DNA of 64,000 nt from Qipengyuania citrea (GTDB lineage: Bacteria; Pseudomonadota; Alphaproteobacteria; Sphingomonadales; Sphingomonadaceae). The DNA is taken from positions 868,001 to 932,000 of the forward strand of contig NZ_WTYG01000001.1 of NCBI RefSeq assembly GCF_009828015.1. The letters are read 5' to 3'. This document shows, one piece after another, positions 1-6,517 of the stretch (position 1 is the stretch's first letter; the number at the start of each line of letters is the position of its first letter). The translations under genes and the position numbers were made by a program. Under the pieces are notes generated by a model. It was not told the DNA's origin. It saw only the letters and a program-made list of their open reading frames with translations, and did no database searches.

Positions 1-286
1 CGAGCGGTTCGACCGCATCGTCGGTTTCGACCAGGATCGCGCGGTCGGCACCCATCGCGAGCGCCGTGCGCAGCGTTTCCTGCGCCTTTGCCGGGCCGAT
101 GCTGACGGCGATGATTTCCTCGGCCTTGCCCGCTTCCTTGAGGCGGATGGCTTCTTCGACGGCAATTTCGTCGAAGGGATTCATGCTCATCTTGACGTTG
201 GCGAGGTCCACGCCCGAACCGTCCGCCTTGACGCGCGGTTTGACGTTGTAATCGATCACCCGTTTCACGGGGACGAGGATTTTCAT
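1..286 (-). CDS. etfB: Electron transfer flavoprotein subunit beta (partial)
   Basis: Encodes the N-terminal 95 residues of the ETF beta chain; the rest lies beyond the left edge. ETF carries electrons from acyl-CoA and other flavin dehydrogenases to ETF:quinone oxidoreductase. The visible start [20 protein letters not shown], then [20 protein letters not shown] and the IAVSIGP segment, match the family's conserved N-terminus, including the asparagine-proline-phenylalanine-aspartate signature. The ATG at 286 is preceded by GAGAGGAAGG at good spacing. An operator-like palindrome lies about 45 nt upstream of the start (see 332-349). The product is cytoplasmic, and etfA probably follows outside the window. 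The family call is secure; the only doubt is the unseen C-terminus. Confidence 0.93.
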   Translation of the reverse strand, partial: MKILVPVKRVIDYNVKPRVKADGSGVDLANVKMSMNPFDEIAVEEAIRLKEAGKAEEIIAVSIGPAKAQETLRTALAMGADRAILVETDDAVEPL

Positions 287-331
287 GCGATACCTTCCTC
301 TCGATAGAAACTGTAGGCACCGCCTAGCTTG

Positions 332-349
332 CGTTTACGTAAACGTCAA
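332..349 (-). promoter_or_regulatory. Putative MerR/LiuR-type operator overlapping a -35 element before etfB
   Basis: CGTTTACGTAAACG at 332-345 is a perfect 14-bp palindrome. Read on the minus strand it merges with TTGACG (349-344), giving TTGACGTTTACGTAAACG, so the -35 hexamer lies inside the dyad. MerR-family regulators bind this kind of site between promoter elements. LiuR-type regulators of branched-chain amino acid and acyl-CoA catabolism recognise closely similar TTGACGTTTACGT-like motifs (recalled, not checked). ETF is a logical member of such a regulon. The -10 is not obvious; TAGGCG at about 17 nt is a weak candidate. Confidence 0.5.
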
Positions 350-487
350 GCAAGCCGGAGTGCCACCATGCGGCGCTTGGGACGATCCCTCGCGTGACCG
401 GCACGGCGGGTCAAGCGGTGCCGGCCTGCAGCTTTACTATGGCTGGCGAGGCGAATAGTTTCGCCTCCTGTCGATGGGAGGAAAGCC

Positions 488-997
488 ATGCGCGTCTGGA
501 CGATTGCCGCGGCCGTGGGAGCGCTGATGGCGCCACCGGCGCAGGCGAACGAAACCCGCGTCGCTCCGGAGGGTCATATACCTCCGCCGGCGCAGGTGGA
601 AGCGCTCGATTGGCTGGTCGGCCAATGGCACGGCAGCGGGATCGGCGAAGCGGCGGCATACGAGAGCTGGCTCCCCTCAAGCGGCGGAACCATGGTGGGA
701 AGCTTCGTGCAGGAAACGCCGGCCGGCGGCATCATGTTCACCGAGCACATGTATATTGCCGAAGACGCCGGATCGCTCGTCGTCCGGCTCAAGCATTTCA
801 ATCCCGACCTCACTGGCTGGGAGGAGAAGGACGAGATGGTGTCCTTCCCGCTGCTGGCGATCGATGAATGTGCCGCCTATTTCAGCGCATTGACCTATCA
901 CTGCGATGGCGCGGACGGGCTGCTGGTGGCGGTCCGGGTAAAGGGCGCCGGCGAAGCGGCCGAGGAACTGGTGTTCCGCTTTACCCGCATTCGCTGA
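488..997 (+). CDS. Secreted DUF6265-type protein
   Basis: A 169-residue protein of unknown function. Residues 1-20 form a signal peptide ending in APPAQAN, so export to the periplasm is expected. The mature part contains LDWLVGQWHGSG, the WLxGxW pattern of DUF6265 and related lipocalin-like beta-barrel families. Further strands follow (MVGSFVQETPAGGIMFTEHM, VVRLKHFNPDLTGWEE), and it ends in EELVFRFTRIR. Three cysteines appear late in the protein or near it (in IDECAAYF and TYHCDG), possibly forming a disulfide. A strong GGGAGGAAAG site sits 5 nt before the ATG. It stands alone, divergent from etfB and convergent with sucC. No ligand or enzyme activity can be deduced. Confidence 0.75.
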   Translation: MRVWTIAAAVGALMAPPAQANETRVAPEGHIPPPAQVEALDWLVGQWHGSGIGEAAAYESWLPSSGGTMVGSFVQETPAGGIMFTEHMYIAEDAGSLVVRLKHFNPDLTGWEEKDEMVSFPLLAIDECAAYFSALTYHCDGADGLLVAVRVKGAGEAAEELVFRFTRIR

Positions 998-1122
998 AAG
1001 CACGCCTGCGAAACCCGCTGTTCGCATGGCCCGACCTGTATTCGGGACCGGGGGATCGGGCCGCCCCGCTCGCACAGGCATGATGCCCGCACGAGCGGAT
1101 GCGGCAATTCGTTAGGCGCCGA

Positions 1123-2322
1123 TCAGGCTGCCTGCTTCACTTCGGCGACGATCTTCTTCGCTGCGTCGCCCAGATCGTCGGCGCTGACGATCGCGAGGCC
1201 CGAGTTGTCGAGGATGGCCTTGCCTTCTTCGACATTGGTCCCTTCGAGCCGGACCACCAGCGGCACCGAGAGATTCACGTCCTTCGCGGCCTGGACGATG
1301 CCATTGGCGATGACGTCGCACTTCATGATCCCGCCAAAGATGTTGACGAGAATGCCTTCGACCGCGGGATCCTTGAGAATGATCTTGAATGCCGCCGTCA
1401 CCTTCTCCGTGGTTGCGCCGCCGCCGACGTCGAGGAAGTTGGCAGGGAAGGCGCCATTGAGCTTGATGATGTCCATCGTCGCCATGGCGAGGCCCGCGCC
1501 GTTGACCATGCAGCCGATGCTGCCGTCGAGCTTGATATAGGCCAAATCGTATTCGCTGGCCTCGACTTCGGCCGGGTCTTCCTCGGTCTCGTCGCGCAGC
1601 GCTTCGACATCCTTGTGGCGGAACAGCGCATTGCCGTCGAAGCTCATCTTGGTGTCGAGCACGAGCAGGTTGCCGTCCTCGGTTTCGACCAAAGGATTGA
1701 TCTCGAGCATCTCGCAGTCGAGATCCATGAAAGCAGTGTAGAGCTGCTTGGCAAGCTTCTGCGCCTGCTTGTTGAGGTCACCCGTCAGCTTGAGCGCGAA
1801 GGCCACCGCGCGGCCGTGGTGCGGCATGAAGCCCTGCGCCGGGTCGATGGTGATGGTGGTGATCTCTTCAGGAGTCGAATGCGCGACTTCCTCGATGTCC
1901 ATCCCGCCTTCGGTCGAAACGATCATGGCGACCCGGCCGGTGGCGCGGTCGACCAGCATCGACAGATAGTATTCCTGCGCGATGTCGACACCATCGGTCA
2001 CATAGAGCCGGTTGACCTGCTTGCCGGCATCGCCGGTCTGGACAGTGACCAGCGTGTTGCCGAGCATGTCCTTGGCGTTGGCTTCGACTTCCTCGATGCT
2101 CTTCGACAGACGTACGCCGCCCTTGGCGTCGGGGCCGAGTTCCTTGAACGTGCCCTTGCCGCGGCCACCGGCGTGGATCTGCGCTTTCACGACGTAGAGC
2201 GGACCGGGCAGCTTCTTGGCGCCTTCCACCGCTTCTTCGACAGTAAGGGCGGCATGGCCGGCGGGGATGCCGATGCCGTATTTCGCAAGCAGTTCCTTGG
2301 CCTGGTATTCGTGGATGTTCAT
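1123..2322 (-). CDS. sucC: Succinyl-CoA ligase (ADP-forming) subunit beta
   Basis: The 399-residue beta chain of the TCA-cycle enzyme converting succinyl-CoA to succinate with ATP formation; it pairs with SucD, which is not in this window. Visible features are the start [20 protein letters not shown], the ATP-grasp loop GGRGKG near residues 52-57, [10 protein letters not shown] (metal/nucleotide site), [15 protein letters not shown] and [15 protein letters not shown] of the C-terminal ligase domain. The length is usual for alphaproteobacteria. An in-frame upstream extension exists, but the ATG at 2322 has GAAGGA at ideal spacing and gives the conserved MNIHEYQ start. sucD is usually adjacent; here the gene seems monocistronic. 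Confidence 0.97.
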   Translation of the reverse strand: MNIHEYQAKELLAKYGIGIPAGHAALTVEEAVEGAKKLPGPLYVVKAQIHAGGRGKGTFKELGPDAKGGVRLSKSIEEVEANAKDMLGNTLVTVQTGDAGKQVNRLYVTDGVDIAQEYYLSMLVDRATGRVAMIVSTEGGMDIEEVAHSTPEEITTITIDPAQGFMPHHGRAVAFALKLTGDLNKQAQKLAKQLYTAFMDLDCEMLEINPLVETEDGNLLVLDTKMSFDGNALFRHKDVEALRDETEEDPAEVEASEYDLAYIKLDGSIGCMVNGAGLAMATMDIIKLNGAFPANFLDVGGGATTEKVTAAFKIILKDPAVEGILVNIFGGIMKCDVIANGIVQAAKDVNLSVPLVVRLEGTNVEEGKAILDNSGLAIVSADDLGDAAKKIVAEVKQAA

Positions 2323-2440
2323 GGGAATCCTTCGTCCTTCGCGTGACGCGCGTGGGGGAATAAGAGTCGCACCGGCCATAAGCATGTCTGGGCCCGCTTG
2401 AAAAGGCCCGCTTTCGGGTGCAGGGCGCGGACCGATAGCC

Positions 2441-3220
2441 ATGATCGACAGCCAGCGCCTCGAATCCATCGTCTCCGAAGCCGGACGGATCGCTTACGAT
2501 CTGTGGCCGGGGGCGGGCAATGCGCTGGATGCATGGGAAAAGAAACCGGGTGATCCGGTGTGCGAGGCCGACCTCGCAGTCGATGCCTTCCTCAAGCGCG
2601 AGCTTGGCGCGCTGCTGCCTTCCGCGGGGTGGCTGTCCGAAGAAACCGCCGATGACCCGGCGCGTCTCGGCCACGACCTGATCTGGCTGGTGGACCCGGT
2701 CGACGGGACCCGCGATTTCATCCGTGGGCGCAGCGGCTGGGCGGTTTCGGTCGCGCTTATTAGCGCTGGCCGGCCACTGATCGGCACGCTGTGTGCCCCT
2801 GCGCGAGGCGAGACATGGCAAGCGGTTGCAGGGCAGGGCGCGTACCGCAACGGTACGCGGCTGACTGCTTCCACCCGCCGCGAATTTGCCGGATCGCGTG
2901 TGCCTGCGCATGTCTTGCCCAAGACCGACACCGATCTGGTCACGGTCGACCAGCCCAATTCGATCGCCTTGCGAATCGCGATGGTGGCGGCGGACGAAGC
3001 GGATCTGGTTGCGACGGTGCGTTGGGGTTTCGAATGGGATATCGCCGCGGCCGGAATGATCGCGCGCGAGGCCGGTGCCGCAGTGAGCGACGCCTATGGC
3101 CGCAAGCTCGACTACAACAAGCGCGACCCGCGGGACTTCGGCGTATTGGTCAGCGCGCCCGATATTCACGCCAATGCCGTGGAGCGGCTGGCACGGCGAA
3201 TGGACAACCTGCCCGAATAA
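2441..3220 (+). CDS. Inositol monophosphatase-family phosphatase, CysQ-like
   Basis: A 259-residue Mg2+-dependent, lithium-sensitive-type phosphatase. The metal-binding motifs are all present: EADLAVD near residue 42, WLSEE at 64-68, DPVDGT at 85-90 and FEWDIAAAG with Trp-Asp at 199-200. The WLSEET and [12 protein letters not shown] forms resemble CysQ, the 3'(2'),5'-bisphosphate nucleotidase that removes PAP during sulfate assimilation, more than inositol-specific members. A histidinol-phosphate phosphatase role is possible too, but a second IMPase at 45236 sits next to prs and fits that better. It is divergent from sucC, with no sulfate genes adjacent, so the substrate is inferred. Confidence 0.82.
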   Translation: MIDSQRLESIVSEAGRIAYDLWPGAGNALDAWEKKPGDPVCEADLAVDAFLKRELGALLPSAGWLSEETADDPARLGHDLIWLVDPVDGTRDFIRGRSGWAVSVALISAGRPLIGTLCAPARGETWQAVAGQGAYRNGTRLTASTRREFAGSRVPAHVLPKTDTDLVTVDQPNSIALRIAMVAADEADLVATVRWGFEWDIAAAGMIAREAGAAVSDAYGRKLDYNKRDPRDFGVLVSAPDIHANAVERLARRMDNLPE

Positions 3221-3245
3221 CGGCTGGAAGAGCTGCCCGAACGAA

Positions 3246-3274
3246 ATCGGGGCCAGCGCAATGCCGGCCCCGAT
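3246..3274. terminator. Hairpin between convergent genes, possible bidirectional terminator
   Basis: A perfect 9-bp stem, ATCGGGGCC (3246-3254) with GGCCCCGAT (3266-3274) around an 11-nt loop, sits between the stop codons of the CysQ-like gene and the OmpA-like gene. On the minus strand it is followed by ATTTCGTT, a weak U-run; on the plus strand no T-run follows. Confidence 0.5.
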
Positions 3275-3301
3275 CGATGATCTGAGTGTCGGACTTGCCC
3301 G

Positions 3302-3997
3302 TCACATTCCCTGCGACTGGGCCGCCTGGATGTCCTGCTGGTCGAACGGAATGATCTTGATTTCGACGCGGCGATTGAGCGGTTCGTTGACATTGTCGCC
3401 GGTGGAAACCTTGGGGCGGGTCTCGCCGAAGCCCATCCAGCGGATGCGCGATGAATCGACGCCGCGCGACGTCAGGTAATTCGCCACTGCCTGCGCGCGC
3501 TGTTCGGACAGGCGCTGGTTCGAATCGGCCGAACCGACGGTATCGGTATGGCCATATACGTCGACGAGGCTGTTGGGATATTGCGTCAGGCTCGAGGCCA
3601 CGCGGTCGAGCAGGTCACGGAAGCCCGGAGTGATGGTGTAGCTGCCGGTGGCGAAGGTCACGCCGTCGGGCAGGTTGACCAGGATCGCTTCGCCGCCATC
3701 GGTTTCGCTGACGTCGACGCCCGAACCGGCCGTCTGCTCTTCGAGTTCCTTGATCTGCTGATCCATGTTGTAGCCGACCACGCCGCCGGCCACGCCGCCA
3801 GCTGCCGCGCCGATGATGCGTCCGGTCTTGCCGCCGATCACGCCGCCGAGCAGGCCGCCGGCAAGTGCGCCGCCGGCCGTGCCGAGCACGGTCCGCGAAA
3901 CCTTGCGTTCGCCGGTGTTGGGGTCGGTTACGCAGGCCGATACGGTCATCATCGATACGGCAGCGAGGCTGGCGGTAAGAATGCGCGATTTTTTCAT
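3302..3997 (-). CDS. OmpA-family lipoprotein with glycine-zipper segment
   Basis: A 231-residue outer-membrane lipoprotein predicted to tether the envelope to peptidoglycan. The signal peptide MKKSRILTASLAAVSMMTVS ends at a lipobox with Cys22. Residues about 40-80 are glycine-rich (TAGGALAGGLLGGVIGG, AAAGGVAGGVVGYN), a glycine-zipper pattern. A C-terminal OmpA-like domain follows: VDVYGHTDTVGSADSNQRLS, then RAQAV, with the Asp of GHTD and the Arg of RAQAV spaced as in peptidoglycan-binding members. This is the YiaD/Pal-like architecture. The ATG at 3997 was chosen because GAGGAGGAAAA lies just upstream and because it places the signal sequence at the N-terminus. It appears monocistronic. Confidence 0.88.
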   Translation of the reverse strand: MKKSRILTASLAAVSMMTVSACVTDPNTGERKVSRTVLGTAGGALAGGLLGGVIGGKTGRIIGAAAGGVAGGVVGYNMDQQIKELEEQTAGSGVDVSETDGGEAILVNLPDGVTFATGSYTITPGFRDLLDRVASSLTQYPNSLVDVYGHTDTVGSADSNQRLSEQRAQAVANYLTSRGVDSSRIRWMGFGETRPKVSTGDNVNEPLNRRVEIKIIPFDQQDIQAAQSQGM

Positions 3998-4183
3998 GTA
4001 GTTTTCCTCCTCTGAGGTGGCAGGCGGCCCCAATACGGGCTTGGTGCCAGGCGATATATCCCGGACGCGCCCACCCACGTCACAACCAAGCCAACCGCCC
4101 AGCGGCGCGCCTGTTCCGCGCCCGGCGCAGATAAGTCACACGAAACGCTGGCAGCTTGGAGCAATTGTGCTAGCCACGCGCGG

Positions 4184-5500
4184 GTGACACCTTTTCCCTG
4201 GACCGACCTGCTGATCATTGCAGGACTGATCGTGCTCAACGGCGTGTTCGCCATGAGCGAACTGGCCATCGTGTCGGCGCGCACCGCCCCGCTGCGTACG
4301 GCAGCGCAGCAAGGCAATCGCGGCGCGCAGATCGCGCTTTCGCTGGGCGCGGAACCGGGCAAGTTCCTCTCGACCGTGCAAATCGGCATTACGCTGATCG
4401 GGATCGTGGCGGGTGCCTATTCTGGAGCCAGCCTCGGCGGGCCCGTGGGCGAGCGGCTGGCCGTGCTCGGCGTTCCTGCGGACTGGGCGGACCAGGCGGG
4501 CTTCGCCACGGTGATCGCGCTGACCACTTACCTCAGCCTTGTGGTTGGCGAGCTCGTGCCCAAGCAGGTGGCTCTCCGCGCTGCGGTGCCAATCGCGATT
4601 TATATGGCGCGGCCGATGGCGGTGCTGGCCAAGGTCGCCGCCCCGCTGGTGTGGTTGCTCGACGCCTCGTCCGGTCTGCTGATCCGGCTGCTCGGCGTGC
4701 GGCCGGCAGGCCAGAGCGCGGTTACCGCCGAAGAGCTGCACATGCTGTTCGCCGAAGCCACGCGCAGCGGCGTCATCGAACACGAACAGCACCAGATGCT
4801 GCAAGGCGTCGTCCGGCTGGCCCAGCGGCCCGTGCGCGAGCTGATGACCCCGCGCACGGAAGTCGACTGGATCGATATTGCGGCGGACGAAGCTGCAGTC
4901 CGTGCGGTGCTCGACGCCAGTCCCCATTCGCTGTTGCCCGTGGCCGAAGGCTCGCCCGACAGGGTGCTGGGCGTGGTCAAGGTGCGCGATATCCTGTCGC
5001 GCCTCATCGCCAACGAGCCGGTCGATATTGCCGCGCTGATGAGCAAGACCGAGGTGGTCCCCGACCAGTTGGACGCGGTCGACGCGCTGCGCGTGCTGCA
5101 ACAGGCCGAAATCGCCATGGCAATGGTGCATGACGAATACGGCCATCTCGATGGTATCGTGACGCCGGTAGACCTGCTCACTGCGCTGGTCGGCGATTTC
5201 GCGAGCGATCAGGACCCGGGCGATTCGCCGGGGGTTACCGAGCGCGCCGATGGCAGCCTGCTGGTTTCGGGCTCGCTGTCCGCCGACGTGCTCGCCGATC
5301 GGCTGGGCATCGAATATGGCGAAGACCGCGAATTCGGCACCGCGGCGGGGTACGCACTGCATGTGCTCAAGCGCCTGCCCAACGAAGGCGACCATTTCAC
5401 CGATCAGGGCTGGCGTTTCGAAGTCGTCGATATGGATGGCCGCCGGATCGACAAGCTGCTGGTAAGCAACGAGGCGGATGCGGCAGCGCAGCCTGCCTGA
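4184..5500 (+). CDS. CNNM/CorC-type membrane protein (hemolysin family)
   Basis: A 438-residue membrane protein of the HlyC/CorC (UPF0053) family, linked to Mg2+/Co2+ efflux or membrane maintenance. The N-terminal CNNM transmembrane domain (about residues 1-185) starts WTDLLIIAGLIVLNGVFAMSE and includes the LSTVQIGITLIGIVAGAYSG and LVVGELVPKQVAL segments. Two CBS domains follow (VRELMTPRTEVDWID and the AEIAMAMVHDEYGHLDGIVT region), then a C-terminal CorC/HlyC domain. The GTG start is followed directly by the first membrane helix and no better in-frame start precedes it, but the ribosome-binding site is poor. Whether it transports ions or regulates a channel is unresolved for the family. Confidence 0.88.
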   Translation: MTPFPWTDLLIIAGLIVLNGVFAMSELAIVSARTAPLRTAAQQGNRGAQIALSLGAEPGKFLSTVQIGITLIGIVAGAYSGASLGGPVGERLAVLGVPADWADQAGFATVIALTTYLSLVVGELVPKQVALRAAVPIAIYMARPMAVLAKVAAPLVWLLDASSGLLIRLLGVRPAGQSAVTAEELHMLFAEATRSGVIEHEQHQMLQGVVRLAQRPVRELMTPRTEVDWIDIAADEAAVRAVLDASPHSLLPVAEGSPDRVLGVVKVRDILSRLIANEPVDIAALMSKTEVVPDQLDAVDALRVLQQAEIAMAMVHDEYGHLDGIVTPVDLLTALVGDFASDQDPGDSPGVTERADGSLLVSGSLSADVLADRLGIEYGEDREFGTAAGYALHVLKRLPNEGDHFTDQGWRFEVVDMDGRRIDKLLVSNEADAAAQPA

Positions 5501-5514
5501 CGCGGCGTGGAAAT

Positions 5515-5536
5515 CTGCCGGCACTGGCGCCGGCAG
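5515..5536. terminator. Hairpin between convergent corC-like and lipoprotein genes
   Basis: CTGCCGGC (5515-5522) pairs perfectly with GCCGGCAG (5529-5536) across a 6-nt loop and is followed on the plus strand by GTTCTTCC. Its place between two stop codons suggests a terminator working in either direction; the U-run is weak on both strands. Confidence 0.45.
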
Positions 5537-5558
5537 GTTCTTCCAAATAGCTAGGCTC

Positions 5559-5969
5559 TCAACCCGGGATTACGGCGACGGCATTGGCGCCATCGCCCTC
5601 GGGCGCAGCGACGATGTCGCGCGTCACGCTGCCCTTGGCGACGGTGGCGGTCGCCGGATCGCCGACGGCGCTGCGAATCCCGGGGTCTGCGGCTCCCGCG
5701 CGTTCGAGCACGCTGGTTTCGACACTGCTGCGCGCCTGTGGACCGCCGAACAGGGCTTCCAGCGTCTGCGCGGCGGCACTGCCTTCGGCCGGACGCGGAG
5801 CGCCGGGCTTGGGCGGGACCAGGTTGAAATCGGGCGGCACCACCAGCGGGGCCTGCCGCTGGACGGCGAATTCATCGGGCCGGTCGCGATTGAGCAGGCC
5901 ATTGCTGCCGCAGGCTGCGGTCATGGCGCCAAGCCCGGCGATCAGGGCGAAACGGGTGAATTGGTTCAT
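5559..5969 (-). CDS. DUF3035-type lipoprotein
   Basis: A 136-residue lipoprotein of unknown function, last gene of a long minus-strand run. A lipoprotein signal MNQFTRFALIAGLGAMTAAC places the lipid-modified cysteine at residue 20. The mature part is proline-rich (APLVVPPDFNLVPPKPGAPR), then has a low-complexity alanine-rich stretch ending in VIPG; the PPDF.L.PP pattern is the DUF3035 hallmark. Its ATG overlaps the lspA stop by one base (TGATG), so translation is probably coupled to lspA, which makes the signal peptidase II that would process it. Nothing indicates an enzymatic role. Confidence 0.78.
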   Translation of the reverse strand: MNQFTRFALIAGLGAMTAACGSNGLLNRDRPDEFAVQRQAPLVVPPDFNLVPPKPGAPRPAEGSAAAQTLEALFGGPQARSSVETSVLERAGAADPGIRSAVGDPATATVAKGSVTRDIVAAPEGDGANAVAVIPG

Positions 5970-6517
5970 CACTTGCTCTCCGCGGCGTCGGCCGCCTTGC
6001 TGTTCATGAGGTCGTCGACCTCTTGCTCGTCCTTGTCGCGCATGAAAAAGGCGCGTGCAAGGACGATGACCACGCCGATGGTGATAGCCGCATCGGCGAC
6101 GTTGAAAATCAGGAACGGACGGAAATCGCCGAAATGCAGATCGGCGAAGTCGACGACATAGCCGAGCTCGTAGCGATCCTTGATGTTGCCCAGCGCTCCG
6201 CCGAGAATCAGCGACAGCGCGAGGATGTCGCCCAGCAGCTTTTCGCGCAGCATCCACACGGTCACCACCAGCGCGATGACGGCGGTCACCAGCACCAGGC
6301 CCCAGCGCATTTCCGGGCTGGTTGCTTCGAACATGCCCAGCGACACGCCGAAATTGCGCGTGAAACGCAGATCGAAGATCGGCAGCAGTTCCATCGCGTC
6401 ACCCACCCGCTCGATGCCGAGCGTCTTGGTGACGTAGTTCTTGCTCCACTGGTCGGCCGCGAAAATCAGCAGGGCGATCACGCAGCCGATCAGGCGATTG
6501 CGCAGGAGGGGGGTCAT
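5969..6517 (-). CDS. lspA: Lipoprotein signal peptidase (signal peptidase II)
   Basis: A 182-residue inner-membrane aspartic protease that removes signal peptides from prolipoproteins after diacylglyceryl transfer. Four membrane segments are visible (IGCVIALLIFAADQW, WGLVLVTAVIALVVTVWML, LLGDILALSLILGGALG, AAITIGVVIVLARAFFM). Both catalytic aspartate motifs are present: GNIKDR and FNVADAA. The ADQWSKNYV and FTRNFGVSLG segments are also family-typical. The C-terminus carries a charged tail, RDKDEQEVDDL. The start at 6517 overlaps the ileS stop by 4 nt (ATGA), the ileS-lspA order seen in many proteobacteria. An upstream in-frame extension exists but lies inside ileS and lacks support. Confidence 0.96.
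   Translation of the reverse strand: MTPLLRNRLIGCVIALLIFAADQWSKNYVTKTLGIERVGDAMELLPIFDLRFTRNFGVSLGMFEATSPEMRWGLVLVTAVIALVVTVWMLREKLLGDILALSLILGGALGNIKDRYELGYVVDFADLHFGDFRPFLIFNVADAAITIGVVIVLARAFFMRDKDEQEVDDLMNSKAADAAESK

Noticed and set aside
1868-3169. 433-codon minus-strand open frame spanning sucC and the CysQ-like gene
   Set aside because: It overlaps two well-supported genes and shows no family features.
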